Shown here: positions 1-8,270 of the stretch, piece by piece | How the letters are laid out: each line of letters starts with the position of its first letter | How positions within the stretch are numbered: position 1 is the stretch's first letter | NCBI GenBank assembly: GCA_028749255.1 | Contig: JAQTYE010000009.1 | Span: 1 to 36,486, forward strand | Source: Paracoccaceae bacterium | GTDB lineage: Bacteria; Pseudomonadota; Alphaproteobacteria; Rhodobacterales; Rhodobacteraceae | DNA: 36,486 bases | Direction: 5' to 3' | Notes under the pieces: generated by a model | The model's database searches: none | Told to the model about the DNA's origin: nothing | What the model saw: the letters and a program-made list of their open reading frames with translations, nothing else | Position numbers and translations under genes: made by a program

Positions 1-1893
1 GGCGGCGGCCGTGGGGGCAGCTTCGGCGCCCGCGCGGAACCCGTCCCAGCGCCACAGATCGCGCGCCATCGACACGAGCCGCTGCCCCGGCGCCAGTTGC
101 ACCTGCAGCCGCGCGCCTTCATCCCGGTCGGCCACCAGCCCGATCTGTGCGATCCGGCGGGTCAGAACGGCGGGCACCTCGACATGCGCCGACAGCGGTT
201 CGATCCCCATGGGCAGCGGCTGGGCCGTATCGTAATCGGGCAACAGGCCCCAGCCGGAATTCGCCGCGGCCTCGACTTCGGGGGCACGCAGATCGTCGGC
301 CAGTGCCGCGCCCAAGGCCGCCTCATAACCACGATCCACCCGGACCCGATCCAGCAATTGCTTGCCAGTCGCCGATTCGCGTTCGACCAGCCGGGCCAGT
401 GCGCTGACCTCGGCGCGCAGGGCCCCGGCCTCGCCTTCGGCTTCGGATCGCATCGCGCGCGCGGCGCTTTCGCGCGACTGGATCGCGGCGCGCGCCTCTT
501 CGGCGGCCCCGAGCGCCTCTTCGGCGGCCTCGGCCATCTCTTGCGCTTCTTCCTGGGCGGTTTGCGCGGCCTCGAACGCCTCGGCGGCCTGTTCAAGCGT
601 CTCTTCAGCCTGCGCCGCGGCCTCTTCGGCGCGCGCGGCCTCGGCTTCGGATTTTTCGGCGGTGGTGCGGGTGTCGGTTGTCAGGCGTTGCGCCGATTGG
701 TGGCGAGCGGCCAGACGCGCGACATCCTCGGTCAGTTCGCTCAGCGTCGCCTCGCGATCTTGCAGCACCGACGCGGCTTCTTGCGCGGCATCTGACGCGG
801 CGGACAGCTTGTCATCGTGCCCCTCGGCCGCCTTGACCAGCTGACCCATTTCCCAGTCAAGCCGCGCGATGGTTTCGCCTGCATCGCGGTTCAGGCCCGC
901 CTCGCGTTCCATATCGCGATCCAGCTGCAGGATCCGGTTTTTCAGCGTTTCGATGCGCTGCGCGGCCTGCGATTCCTGATCGGTCAACTGATCGCGCTGC
1001 ACCACAAGACGCTGTAAAATTGCGCCCGCAACCGCCTCTTCCTCGCGCAAGGGCGGCAGGGCATCTTCGTGCGTCGCGCGGGTCTTGCCCGCCGCGCGCG
1101 CCGACAGTTCGGCCTGCGCCGCCGCCTGCACCCGGTCACGGTGACCGGTTTCGGCCTCGGCCCGGGCCAGATCCGCCTCGCGCCAGCGGCGATACAACAG
1201 CATCCCCTCGGCCCGGCGCAGAGCCTCGCCGATCTCGCGATAGCGCGCGGCCTGCCGGGCCTGCCGGGCCAGTTGCGCCAATTGGGTGGCCAGCTGCTCG
1301 ATCACATCATCGACGCGCAGCAGGTTCTGCTCGGCGCCGTTCAGTTTCAGCTCGGCCTCGTGGCGGCGTTGATACAGGCCCGAAATCCCGGCGGCTTCTT
1401 CCAAGATCCGACGCCGCGCCTTGGGCTTGGCGTTGATCAGTTCCGAAATTTGTCCCTGCCGCACCAGCGCCGGGCTTTGCGCGCCGGTCGAGGCATCGGC
1501 AAACAGCATCTGCACATCGCGCGCGCGCACGTCGCGCGTGTTGACCTTGTAGGCTGAGCCCGCGTCGCGGGTGATCCGGCGCACGATTTCCAGCGTGTCA
1601 TTGTCGTTGAACCCCGAGGGCGCGAGCCGTTCGGTATTGTCGATGCTGAGCGAGACTTCGGCGAAATGACGCGCGCCCCGCGTCGCGGCGCCGGCAAAGA
1701 TCACGTCTTCCATACCACCGCCGCGCATCGCGGTGGGGCGGTTTTCGCCCATCACCCAGCGCAGCGCCTCCAGCAGGTTCGACTTGCCGCAGCCATTGGG
1801 CCCGACAACGCCCGTCAACCCATCGTGGATCACCAGATCCGTCGGGTCCACGAAACTTTTGAAGCCATTGAGCCGCAGTCGGGAAAAACGCAA
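1..1893 (-). CDS. smc: Chromosome segregation ATPase SMC, N-terminal part (cut by window edge)
   Basis: SMC is the ATPase of the SMC-ScpAB condensin, which loads on DNA and organises and segregates the chromosome. The visible 631 codons hold the N-terminal ABC half-domain with Walker A GPNGCGKS (residues 31-38), then a long Ala/Glu/Arg-rich coiled coil (roughly 165-500), then the start of the hinge (LLDRVRVDRGYEAALGAAL, from about residue 505). The second coiled coil and the Walker B/signature head lie beyond position 1. Family members are usually about 1150 residues, so roughly half is present. The start is TTG at 1893, chosen because the protein then opens with RFSRLRLNGFKSFVDPTDLV, the usual SMC N-terminus, and because GGAAAGG lies 8 bases upstream; no ATG or GTG precedes it in frame. 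The gene is divergent from lrgA. Confidence 0.95.
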   Translation of the reverse strand, partial: MRFSRLRLNGFKSFVDPTDLVIHDGLTGVVGPNGCGKSNLLEALRWVMGENRPTAMRGGGMEDVIFAGAATRGARHFAEVSLSIDNTERLAPSGFNDNDTLEIVRRITRDAGSAYKVNTRDVRARDVQMLFADASTGAQSPALVRQGQISELINAKPKARRRILEEAAGISGLYQRRHEAELKLNGAEQNLLRVDDVIEQLATQLAQLARQARQAARYREIGEALRRAEGMLLYRRWREADLARAEAETGHRDRVQAAAQAELSARAAGKTRATHEDALPPLREEEAVAGAILQRLVVQRDQLTDQESQAAQRIETLKNRILQLDRDMEREAGLNRDAGETIARLDWEMGQLVKAAEGHDDKLSAASDAAQEAASVLQDREATLSELTEDVARLAARHQSAQRLTTDTRTTAEKSEAEAARAEEAAAQAEETLEQAAEAFEAAQTAQEEAQEMAEAAEEALGAAEEARAAIQSRESAARAMRSEAEGEAGALRAEVSALARLVERESATGKQLLDRVRVDRGYEAALGAALADDLRAPEVEAAANSGWGLLPDYDTAQPLPMGIEPLSAHVEVPAVLTRRIAQIGLVADRDEGARLQVQLAPGQRLVSMARDLWRWDGFRAGAEAAPTAAA

Positions 1894-2082
1894 ACGCGGG
1901 GCCTTTCCGATTCCGTTCGGGTTGGTCTGCAAGTTTCGGGTGCAGGCCGGGACGTGTCAACGCTGAACCCCACGATCTGGCGGAACGGGGGCGCTTATCC
2001 ACAAGATATGCGTGGTTTTTGCTTTCCGTGCGGGGGGCGGGGCGTTACTCTGGCCGGGTTTTCCGCCAGAAAGGAGCGTCCC
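1894..2082. promoter_or_regulatory. smc/lrgA divergent control region with a perfect DnaA box
   Basis: This 189-base non-coding gap must hold the promoters for smc (-) and lrgA (+). It contains TTATCCACA at 1995-2003, an exact match to the strong DnaA-box consensus. No clear -35/-10 pair could be assigned by eye. The lrgA Shine-Dalgarno AAGGAG is at 2071-2076. DnaA binding here is an inference from sequence only. Confidence 0.45.
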
Positions 2083-2439
2083 ATGGTGCCCGCGCTTGCC
2101 ATCGTCTTTCTGTTTCAGCTGCTGGGCGAGGTGATCTCGCGCGCGGGGCATCTGCCCTTGCCGGGGCCGGTTCTGGGGATGGTCGGGCTGGTTGTGGCAC
2201 TGTCGCTCAGCCCGCGTCTGGGGGCGTTGATCCGGCCCACCGCGCAGGGGTTGCTGTCACATCTGTCGTTGTTGTTCGTGCCTGCGGGTGTGGGGGTCGT
2301 GGCGCATCTGCCGACGCTGGTCAAATACGGCCCGGCGCTGGCGCTGGCGCTTGTGGTGTCCACCCTGGCGGCGATTGTGGTGGGGGCGGTGACCTTCACC
2401 CTTGTTGCCCGTCTGACCCGGAGCCACCCCGATGACTGA
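2083..2439 (+). CDS. lrgA: CidA/LrgA family membrane protein
   Basis: This small integral membrane protein (118 residues) belongs to the CidA/LrgA family. Members were described as holin/antiholin-like modulators of murein hydrolase activity and, with LrgB, as glycolate/pyruvate-type carriers. Almost the whole chain is hydrophobic, with about four membrane segments and the family-like LPLPGPVLGMV stretch near residues 24-34. The ATG at 2083 follows AAGGAG by 6 bases; longer in-frame starts upstream lack support and run into the intergenic region. The stop overlaps the lrgB start (2432-2439), so the two are translationally coupled. The exact role in this organism is unknown. Confidence 0.85.
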   Translation: MVPALAIVFLFQLLGEVISRAGHLPLPGPVLGMVGLVVALSLSPRLGALIRPTAQGLLSHLSLLFVPAGVGVVAHLPTLVKYGPALALALVVSTLAAIVVGAVTFTLVARLTRSHPDD

Positions 2440-3148
2440 CGCCGCGCTGATCTGGTCTTACCTTGCCTCGAAGCCGCTGCTGTGGCTGTGTGCGACGCTG
2501 TTTGCCTATTGGGCAGGGGACGCGGCGTTTCGCGCCTCGGGGCGCAAACCCATCGCCAATCCGGTGATGATTGCGGTGATCTTGCTGGCGGTGCTGCTGT
2601 GGATCACCGCGACGCCCTACAGCAACTATTTTGAAGGCGCGCAGTTCGTGCATTTCATGCTGGGCCCGGCAACCGTGTGTCTGGCGGTGCCGTTGCAGGC
2701 CAATCTGCGGCAGATCCGCCGCGCTGCGCTGCCGATTGCGGCCGCACTGCTGGCGGGGTCGTTCACGGCGGTCTTCACCGCGCTGGCGATTGCCTGGTCG
2801 CTGGGGGCGGATGCGTCACTGATGGCATCGCTGGCGCCGAAATCGGCCACCGCGCCGGTCGCCATCGGGATTTCCGAGGCCCTGGGCGGCCAGCCCACGC
2901 TGACTGCGGTGCTGGTGTTGCTGACGGGGATGATCGGGGCGATTTGCGTCACACCGATGCTGAATGCGCTGGGGTTGCGCGACTGGCGTGCGCGCGGCTT
3001 TGCCACCGGGGTGGCGGCGCATGGCATCGGCACGGCGCGCGCGTTTCAGGTGCATGACACGGCGGGGGCGTTCGCCTCGATCGGGATGGGGTTGAACGCG
3101 GTGTTGACGGCGTTTCTGGCGCCGCTGGTGCTGCGGCTGTTTCTTTAG
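2432..3148 (+). CDS. lrgB: LrgB/CidB family membrane protein
   Basis: This 238-residue polytopic inner-membrane protein is the partner of LrgA. The LrgB-type core is visible in ASLAPKSATAPVAIGISEALGG (about residues 131-152) and in the C-terminal FATGVAAHGIGTARAF stretch, both typical of the family. Many hydrophobic segments alternate with short loops. The start overlaps the end of lrgA by 8 bases, which fixes it well. The 3' end overlaps the convergent UPF0126 gene by 4 bases, leaving no room for a separate terminator. The pair may move glycolate or pyruvate or modulate autolysis; the sequence cannot separate these. Confidence 0.9.
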   Translation: MTDAALIWSYLASKPLLWLCATLFAYWAGDAAFRASGRKPIANPVMIAVILLAVLLWITATPYSNYFEGAQFVHFMLGPATVCLAVPLQANLRQIRRAALPIAAALLAGSFTAVFTALAIAWSLGADASLMASLAPKSATAPVAIGISEALGGQPTLTAVLVLLTGMIGAICVTPMLNALGLRDWRARGFATGVAAHGIGTARAFQVHDTAGAFASIGMGLNAVLTAFLAPLVLRLFL

Positions 3149-3804
3149 CCGCGCGTGCGCGGGGGGCGCGGTTTGTAGACCGGCAGCTTCCAGCCCCAGC
3201 GCAGCGACCCTGCGCGCAACGCGAAAGTGACTGCGCCGCAGGCGATCAGCGCGGGCAAGCCCGCAAACCCCGCCGCCGTGACCAACAGCGCCACCGCCGC
3301 GCCCGCAAAGGCGCAGCTCAGGTACAGCTCGCCCTGTTTCAGCGTCAGTGGCACCTCGTTGCAAACCACATCGCGTGCCAGACCGCCGAACGAGCCGGTT
3401 ACCACCCCCATGATCAGCACGATCACCGGGCCATGGCCCAGCGTCATCGTCACCGCCACACCCGCAGGCACCGCGACGGCCAGCGCGCAAGCATCCAGCC
3501 ACAACAGCGCGCGATAGCGGCTTTCCAGCAGATGTGCGGTGAAGAACACCACCACGGCGGCCACGGCAATCAGCACGATCAGTTCGGGCCTGCCGACCCA
3601 GAACACCGGGTCGCGGCCCAGTAACAGGTCGCGCAGCGTGCCGCCCCCCACCGCCGTCAGCGCGGCGATGAAGATGAAGCCAACCAAATCAAGTTGTTGG
3701 CGCGAGGCGACCAGCGCGCCAGTCAGGGCAAAGATCAGCACTGATGCATAATCCAGCATCGCGCCCAGTGGCAGCTCGGCCAGCGCGGATGCCCAGCCGC
3801 TCAT
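3145..3804 (-). CDS. Trimeric intracellular cation channel (TRIC/UPF0126) family protein
   Basis: This is a 219-residue membrane protein made of two related UPF0126 repeats. The first carries [18 protein letters not shown] (about residues 52-69) and the second [15 protein letters not shown] (about 137-151). These paired glycine-rich segments are the signature of the family, whose prokaryotic members form trimeric cation (K+/Na+) channels. About seven hydrophobic segments are visible. The start ATG overlaps the rnhA stop (ATGA at 3801-3804), so it is the last gene of the ispH-lysE-rnhA run. Its 3' end overlaps convergent lrgB. Assignment to the family is firm; channel activity is taken from homologues. 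Confidence 0.88.
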   Translation of the reverse strand: MSGWASALAELPLGAMLDYASVLIFALTGALVASRQQLDLVGFIFIAALTAVGGGTLRDLLLGRDPVFWVGRPELIVLIAVAAVVVFFTAHLLESRYRALLWLDACALAVAVPAGVAVTMTLGHGPVIVLIMGVVTGSFGGLARDVVCNEVPLTLKQGELYLSCAFAGAAVALLVTAAGFAGLPALIACGAVTFALRAGSLRWGWKLPVYKPRPPRTRG

Positions 3805-4259
3805 TTCGCGGGCTTGTAGGGCGCCATGCCGGCGCGGGCCAGCTCATCGGCACGTTCGTTTTCTGCGTGGCCCGCGTGACCCTTGATCCATTTCCAGGTC
3901 ACCTTGTGGCGCGCCTGAGCCTCATCCAGCCGCTGCCACAGATCGACATTTTTCACCGGCTTGCGGTCGGCAGTTTTCCAGCCGTTCTTTTTCCAGCCGA
4001 AAATCCACGAGGTGACGCCGTTCTTCACATAGGCGCTGTCGGTGGTGATGGTCAGTGCGGTGTCGCGGCTCAGCACTTCGAGCGCGTTGATTGCGGCCAG
4101 CAGTTCCATCCGGTTGTTGGTGGTATCTGCCTCGCCGCCCGACAGCTCGCGTTCCTTCACAACGGTGGCGCCATCCATCGCGCGCATCAGCACGCCCCAG
4201 CCGCCGGGGCCGGGATTGCCGCTGCACGCGCCATCGGTCCATGCAAAGAGTTCGGGCAT
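3801..4259 (-). CDS. rnhA: Ribonuclease HI
   Basis: RNase HI cuts the RNA strand of RNA-DNA hybrids, removing R-loops and primers. The 152-residue length is normal. The active-site set is visible: D9 ([11 protein letters not shown]), E52 (NRMELLAA), D74 (TTDSAYV), D138 (ERADELA) and the assisting H128 in KGHAGH. The ATG at 4259 follows AAAGGA; a much longer open frame continues upstream but that stretch reads into the LysE gene in another frame. The gene sits 26 bases after the LysE gene and overlaps the UPF0126 gene by 4 bases. Confidence 0.97.
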   Translation of the reverse strand: MPELFAWTDGACSGNPGPGGWGVLMRAMDGATVVKERELSGGEADTTNNRMELLAAINALEVLSRDTALTITTDSAYVKNGVTSWIFGWKKNGWKTADRKPVKNVDLWQRLDEAQARHKVTWKWIKGHAGHAENERADELARAGMAPYKPAK

Positions 4260-4285
4260 CGAATTTCCTTTCGTCAGAGCGCGCG

Positions 4286-4888
4286 TTATGCCCGCTCCAG
4301 CGCCAGCCGCAAGCCCAGGGCCGCGAAGGATGCCGCAAAGGCGCGCCGCATCCAGATCATCACCGCCGGGCGCCCCAGCACCGCCTGCCGCCCCGAGGCC
4401 GCCAGCAGCGCATAACCCACGAACACCGCAAATGTCATCGCCGCAAACGCCAGCCCCAGCCCGAGCATCACCCCGGTGCCATCGGTCGGGGCCATGAATT
4501 GCGGTAGAAAGGCCATGAAAAACATTGGTAATTTCGGGTTCAACAGGTTCAGCATGACGCCGCGCCGGATGATGCGGGTGATCGGCTGCGGGGCTGCCGC
4601 GCCAACCTGCAACCCGCCAGAGCCGCGCAACGTGCCCCAGGCCATCCACATCAGATAGGCGACGCCCGCATATTTCAGCGCCTGAAACAGCACAGCTGAA
4701 CTGTGCAATACCGCCGCCAGCCCGGCCAGTGCGACGGCCATATGCACCAGCGTGGCCAGCGTGCACCCCAAGGCCGCCCACAACCCGCCGCGCAGCCCTT
4801 GCCCCAATGTGACCGACAGCGTGTAAACAACGCCAATCCCCGGCGCGAGGCAGACGACAAAGGCGGTCAGCAGAAATTCGATACTCAT
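4286..4888 (-). CDS. LysE/RhtB family amino-acid exporter
   Basis: This 200-residue inner-membrane protein has the LysE/RhtB family layout: about six hydrophobic segments, an N-terminal [19 protein letters not shown] stretch (about residues 13-31) and [19 protein letters not shown] near residues 113-131. The family exports amino acids or related metabolites such as homoserine, threonine or lysine; the substrate cannot be read from the sequence. The ATG overlaps the ispH stop by 4 bases, so it is co-translated with ispH, and AGGG lies upstream. rnhA follows after 26 bases. Confidence 0.92.
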   Translation of the reverse strand: MSIEFLLTAFVVCLAPGIGVVYTLSVTLGQGLRGGLWAALGCTLATLVHMAVALAGLAAVLHSSAVLFQALKYAGVAYLMWMAWGTLRGSGGLQVGAAAPQPITRIIRRGVMLNLLNPKLPMFFMAFLPQFMAPTDGTGVMLGLGLAFAAMTFAVFVGYALLAASGRQAVLGRPAVMIWMRRAFAASFAALGLRLALERA

Positions 4889-5832
4889 GCGGGTTCCCTC
4901 AGGACACGGGGCACTTTGAATTCGATATCCTCGCGGGCGGTTTCGACCAGCTCGACGGTCAGCTCGAAGCGGTCGCGGAAGGCGTCGATCACCTCATTGA
5001 TCAGAACCTCGGGGGCGCTGGCCCCCGCAGTGACGCCGACCGAGGTGATGCCGTCCAGCGCGCGCCAGTCGATATCGGTCGCGCGCTGCACCAGTTGGGC
5101 ATAGCCGCAGCCCTGCGCCGCGCCCACTTCGACCAGACGGCGCGAGTTTGAACTGTTCGGCGCGCCAATCACCAACAATGCGTCGATCTTGCCCGCGATC
5201 GCCTTGACCGCCGCCTGCCGGTTGGTGGTGGCGTAACAGATGTCCTCTTTCGCGGGGCCCACGATGCCCGGAAACCGTGCCTGCAAGGCCGCCACGACGC
5301 CCGCCGTGTCATCGACGGACAGCGTGGTCTGGGTAATCCAGGCCAGCCGCGCGGGATCGCGGGGTGTCAGCGTTGCAACATCAGCGGCGGTTTCGACCAA
5401 CAACACCTCGCCCTCGGGCAGTTGCCCCATCGTGCCCAGCACCTCGGGGTGGCCCGCATGGCCAATCATCACCATCTGCAGGCCTTCGTCGGAATGGCGC
5501 TCGGCCTCGATATGGACCTTGCTGACCAGCGGGCAGGTGGCATCGACATAGACCATCTGGCGCCGCGCGGCCTCGGCGGGCACCGATTTTGGCACACCAT
5601 GGGCGGAAAAGATCACCGGGCGGTCATCGGGGCATTCGTCCAGTTCCTCGACAAACACCGCGCCCTTGTCGCGCAGGCTGTCCACGACGAATTTGTTGTG
5701 CACGATTTCATGGCGCACATAGACCGGCGCCCCCCATTTCGCGAGGGCCATTTCGACGATCTTGATTGCCCGGTCCACGCCCGCGCAAAAGCCCCGCGGT
5801 GCGGCCAGGTATAGGGTCAAAGAAGGTTTCAT
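4885..5832 (-). CDS. ispH: 4-hydroxy-3-methylbut-2-enyl diphosphate reductase
   Basis: IspH is the last enzyme of the MEP isoprenoid pathway, reducing HMBPP to IPP and DMAPP with a [4Fe-4S] cluster. The protein is 315 residues, the usual length. The three cluster cysteines are C16 (RGFCAGV), C100 (DATCPLV) and C199 (ICYATTNRQ). Substrate-binding H45 (VRHEIVHN), H128 and catalytic-type E130 (GHAGHPE) and T170 are present. I chose the ATG at 5832, with AAGGAG 8 bases upstream; a longer frame adds 12 residues with no ribosome site. It heads the ispH-lysE-rnhA-UPF0126 run. A 13-base inverted repeat and a dispersed repeat lie in its leader region. Confidence 0.97.
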   Translation of the reverse strand: MKPSLTLYLAAPRGFCAGVDRAIKIVEMALAKWGAPVYVRHEIVHNKFVVDSLRDKGAVFVEELDECPDDRPVIFSAHGVPKSVPAEAARRQMVYVDATCPLVSKVHIEAERHSDEGLQMVMIGHAGHPEVLGTMGQLPEGEVLLVETAADVATLTPRDPARLAWITQTTLSVDDTAGVVAALQARFPGIVGPAKEDICYATTNRQAAVKAIAGKIDALLVIGAPNSSNSRRLVEVGAAQGCGYAQLVQRATDIDWRALDGITSVGVTAGASAPEVLINEVIDAFRDRFELTVELVETAREDIEFKVPRVLREPA

Positions 5833-5865
5833 CGCGCGCTCCTTGCTTGTCCCAGACCTAATGCG

Positions 5866-5907
5866 CACCTGCCCCCGCGTCCAGCCTTTGGGATGCGGGG
5901 GCAGGTG
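5866..5907. repeat. 13-base perfect inverted repeat upstream of ispH
   Basis: CACCTGCCCCCGC at 5866-5878 pairs exactly with GCGGGGGCAGGTG at 5895-5907 around a 16-base loop. It lies 34 bases before the ispH start and abuts the GAGTATTT dispersed repeat. It could be a leader hairpin, a weak terminator for the upstream gene on the minus strand (no T-run follows), or part of the repeat element. Confidence 0.6.
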
Positions 5908-6000
5908 AGTATTTGGGCCAAGAAGAAATGGCTGGTCTTTCTTCTTGGGGAAAATACTCCGGGGGAGAGGCCCGCCTGGGCCGAGGGGGCAGCGCCCCCT
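5907..6000. repeat. Dispersed repeat copy 1 (inverted pair plus GC hairpin)
   Basis: GAGTATTT-GGG-CCAAGAAGAAA at 5907-5928 is followed 9 bases later by its inverted copy TTTCTTCTTGG-GGAA-AATACTC at 5938-5959; the arms match except for the central four bases. A C/G-rich tail ends in AGGGGGC-AGC-GCCCCCT (5984-6000), a 7-base-arm hairpin that overlaps the stop of the YqaA-like gene. Related copies occur at 11143, 15171, 22910 and 36240. Confidence 0.75.
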
Positions 6001-6445
6001 AGACTGCCACGTTCAGCGCTTGCGCGGTGATCCAGGCGACGACGGCATAGCGTCCGGTTTTGGCGAGGAAGACCAGCGGTATGAAATGCCACAGAGAGGT
6101 GCGCAGCACCCCGGCGATCAGGCAGACCAGATCGCCACCCGGTGCCCAGCTGACCAGCAGCAGCCAAAGCCCCCAGCGTTCAAACCAACGGTGGCCGCGC
6201 GCCATTTGTGCTTCGGTCGCGGGAAACCATGAACGGTTTTGCCAATGTGTAACGCCGCGACCGAGGCCATAGGTGATCAGCGCGCCCAGCGTATTTCCGA
6301 TGCCTGCCACCACGATCATCTGCCAGATCGGAACCTCGCCCGCGGTTTGCAGGGCGACGAAGACGATTTCCGATTGCAGCGGCAGCGGGGAGGCCGCCAG
6401 CATTGCCGAAAAGAAAAGCCCGATCAGCGAGGCGGTTTCGATCAT
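5999..6445 (-). CDS. YqaA family (DedA/VTT-like) membrane protein
   Basis: This 148-residue membrane protein resembles YqaA, a short member of the DedA/SNARE-associated (VTT) group. Features are [16 protein letters not shown] near the N-terminus, [15 protein letters not shown] (about residues 49-63) with the family glycine pattern, and [26 protein letters not shown] near residues 90-115, where the Trp-Ala-Pro-Gly segment stands in for the usual re-entrant loop. DedA-group proteins are linked to lipid handling and membrane-potential maintenance; the job of YqaA is not established. I chose the ATG at 6445 because GGAGAG lies upstream; an ATG at 6463 has no such site. The stop lies in a dispersed-repeat hairpin. 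Confidence 0.85.
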   Translation of the reverse strand: MIETASLIGLFFSAMLAASPLPLQSEIVFVALQTAGEVPIWQMIVVAGIGNTLGALITYGLGRGVTHWQNRSWFPATEAQMARGHRWFERWGLWLLLVSWAPGGDLVCLIAGVLRTSLWHFIPLVFLAKTGRYAVVAWITAQALNVAV

Positions 6446-6461
6446 CCGGGCTCTCCAATGC

Positions 6462-6492
6462 AAAAGGGCGTGCGGCCACCCGCACGCCCTTT
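6462..6492 (-). terminator. Terminator after the NYN-domain gene
   Basis: AAAGGGCGTGCGG (6463-6475) and CCGCACGCCCTTT (6480-6492) are perfect 13-base arms around a 4-base loop, followed on the minus strand by TTTT. It lies 20 bases beyond the NYN-domain gene stop and just upstream of the YqaA-like gene, so it should separate the two transcripts. Confidence 0.85.
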
Positions 6493-6511
6493 GAAATACA
6501 TAGGCGGCAGA

Positions 6512-7075
6512 TCAGAGTTCTGCCATCCCCTCGCCTTCGCGCGGTTCGCGCGGCGGGCGTCCGATCACGTCCCGCAGGGCGTCGAGTTCGATGAAGTTGT
6601 CGGCCTGACGGCGCAATTCATCGGCAATCATCGGCGGTTGACTGCGAATGGTCGAGACGACCGAGACGCGCACGCCCTGACGTTGCAGGCTTTCGACCAG
6701 GGGACGAAAATCGCCGTCGCCCGAGAACAGCACCGCATGGTCAAGACGCGACGCCAGTTCCATCGCATCGACGGCCAGTTCGATATCCATGTTGCCCTTG
6801 ACCTTCCGGCGGCCCATGGAGTCGGTGTATTCCTTGGCGGGTTTGGTCACCATGGCGTAGCCGTTGTAATTCAGCCAATCGACAAGCGGCCGGATCGGGG
6901 AGTATTCTTCGTTCTCGAGCAGGGCAGTGTAATAAAAAGCCCGCACCAGCTTGCCGCGACGTTCGAATTCCTGTCGCAAGAGTTTATAGTCGATGTCAAA
7001 CCCAAGCGCCTTGGCCGCCGCATACAGGTTCGATCCATCAATGAACAGCGCAAGCCGTTCGTCCTTGTAAAACAT
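6512..7075 (-). CDS. NYN domain (LabA/DUF88, PIN-like) putative ribonuclease
   Basis: The 187-residue protein is a single NYN/LabA-type domain of the PIN nuclease superfamily. The acidic set expected for metal binding is visible: D13 in LFIDGSNLY, D97 and D103 in KGNMDIELAVDAM, D120 and D122 in LFSGDGDF. Family members are thought to cleave RNA; no target is known here. The start is ATG 7075, with AAAGGAC in place; a further in-frame ATG at 7093 lies ahead of that site and is less likely. It is transcribed divergently from folK and ends at a strong hairpin terminator, so it is probably monocistronic. Confidence 0.88.
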   Translation of the reverse strand: MFYKDERLALFIDGSNLYAAAKALGFDIDYKLLRQEFERRGKLVRAFYYTALLENEEYSPIRPLVDWLNYNGYAMVTKPAKEYTDSMGRRKVKGNMDIELAVDAMELASRLDHAVLFSGDGDFRPLVESLQRQGVRVSVVSTIRSQPPMIADELRRQADNFIELDALRDVIGRPPREPREGEGMAEL

Positions 7076-7235
7076 CAAATGTCCTTTCCGCATAGCCTGT
7101 TCGGCGGCATCGTTGAGTGGTTGACGTAGGCGCAAGAATGACCAATTACGCCGACAGGCCGCATTTCCATCGTTCCCCATAGCAAGGGGGCGCAGCTATG
7201 GGTATCTATCTTTATGTGCAATAACATAGTTCTTC
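7076..7235. promoter_or_regulatory. NYN gene/folK divergent region with a 22-base-period repeat
   Basis: This 160-base gap contains promoters for both flanking genes. At its folK end, ATGTGCAATAACATAGTTCTT (7214-7234) is repeated with period 22 as ATGTGCGATAACGGAGTTCTG (7236-7256), 17 of 21 bases alike; the second copy covers the folK start codon. No good Shine-Dalgarno precedes the folK ATG. Confidence 0.4.
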
Positions 7236-7841
7236 ATGTGCGATAACGGAGTTCTGATTGCGCTGGGGGGGAACCTTCCTTCGCCGAAGGGAACGTCTGC
7301 GCAGACGCTGGTCGCGGCATTGGCGTTGCTGCGCGACGAGGGGCTGACGCTGCGCGCGGTCAGCCGATTCTATCGTTCACCGGCTTTTCCTGCGGGGTCC
7401 GGGCCCGATTATGTGAATGCCTGTGCCGTGCTGGACGGGGGCGGGGATGCGGCGGCGGTGCTGGCGGCACTGCACCGGGTCGAGGCGCGGCTGGGCCGGG
7501 TGCGCGGCCAGCGCTGGGGCGCGCGGCTGATTGATCTGGATCTGCTGGCGATGGGGCAGGCCGTATTGCCCGATCCGGCGACGCAGGCCGAATGGCGGGC
7601 GCTGCCGCTGGACGCGCAGATGAAACGTGCCCCTGAAACCCTGATTTTGCCGCATCCGCGCCTGTCTGAACGCGCCTTCGTGCTGATTCCCCTGGCCGAA
7701 ATTGCCCCGCAGTGGTGCCATCCGGCGACAGGACAAAGCGTTTCACAGATGCTGGCGGCCCTGCCCAAGGTCGAAAAAGCGGCGCTTGTACCCTTTGTCG
7801 CGCCGTTTGGCGGGGAACAGCGCTTGTCAAGCCCGGACTGA
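7236..7841 (+). CDS. folK: 6-hydroxymethyl-7,8-dihydropterin pyrophosphokinase
   Basis: HPPK transfers diphosphate from ATP to 6-hydroxymethyl-dihydropterin in folate synthesis. The 201-residue chain has the family opening LIALGGNLPSP (residues 7-17), SRFYRSPAFPAGSGPDYVNA (about 43-62) and the signature RWGARLIDLDLL with the two metal-binding aspartates D100 and D102, then LPHPRLSERAFVLIPLAEI. The length is slightly over the E. coli enzyme. The start at 7236 gives MCDNGVLIALGGN; it lies inside a tandem repeat and has no clear ribosome site, so the start is the least certain part. It heads the folK-rpoZ-rsh run, with 48 bases to rpoZ. Confidence 0.95.
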   Translation: MCDNGVLIALGGNLPSPKGTSAQTLVAALALLRDEGLTLRAVSRFYRSPAFPAGSGPDYVNACAVLDGGGDAAAVLAALHRVEARLGRVRGQRWGARLIDLDLLAMGQAVLPDPATQAEWRALPLDAQMKRAPETLILPHPRLSERAFVLIPLAEIAPQWCHPATGQSVSQMLAALPKVEKAALVPFVAPFGGEQRLSSPD

Positions 7842-7889
7842 GGGCATAAGTAGGCGCTTCACACCGCCCAAGTCTGACTGGAGTTGCCT

Positions 7890-8246
7890 ATGGCCCGCGT
7901 GACGGTTGAAGATTGCGTTGACAAGGTTCCGAACCGCTTCGAGCTGGTAATGCTCGCGGCTCATCGTGCGCGTGAAATCGCTGCCGGTGCGCCGATCACC
8001 GTGGACCGCGACAACGACAAGAACCCGGTCGTGTCGCTGCGCGAGATCGCCGAAGAGACGCAAAGCGCCGATGATCTGCGTGAGCGTCTGATCGAGAACA
8101 ACCAGACCCAGATCGAGGTTGACGAACCCGAAGACGACACGATGTCGTTGCTGATGGGTGGCGAAGCACCGGATCGTCCGCGCGAGGACGACATGTCCGA
8201 AGAACGGATGCTGCGTGCGCTGATGGACGCGCAGGGCCGCGAATAA
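7890..8246 (+). CDS. rpoZ: RNA polymerase omega subunit
   Basis: Omega helps assemble the RNA polymerase core and forms part of a ppGpp site in many proteobacteria. The 118-residue protein begins [21 protein letters not shown], with the helix [12 protein letters not shown] and VVSLREIAE, all typical of alphaproteobacterial omega; the acidic C-terminal tail is also usual there. I chose the ATG at 7890 with GGAG upstream rather than a TTG 6 bases earlier. rsh follows 24 bases downstream, which places a ppGpp target subunit next to the ppGpp synthetase/hydrolase gene, a common arrangement. Confidence 0.96.
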   Translation: MARVTVEDCVDKVPNRFELVMLAAHRAREIAAGAPITVDRDNDKNPVVSLREIAEETQSADDLRERLIENNQTQIEVDEPEDDTMSLLMGGEAPDRPREDDMSEERMLRALMDAQGRE

Positions 8247-8270
8247 TCACACGGGGGCAAGCGAGCGCGA

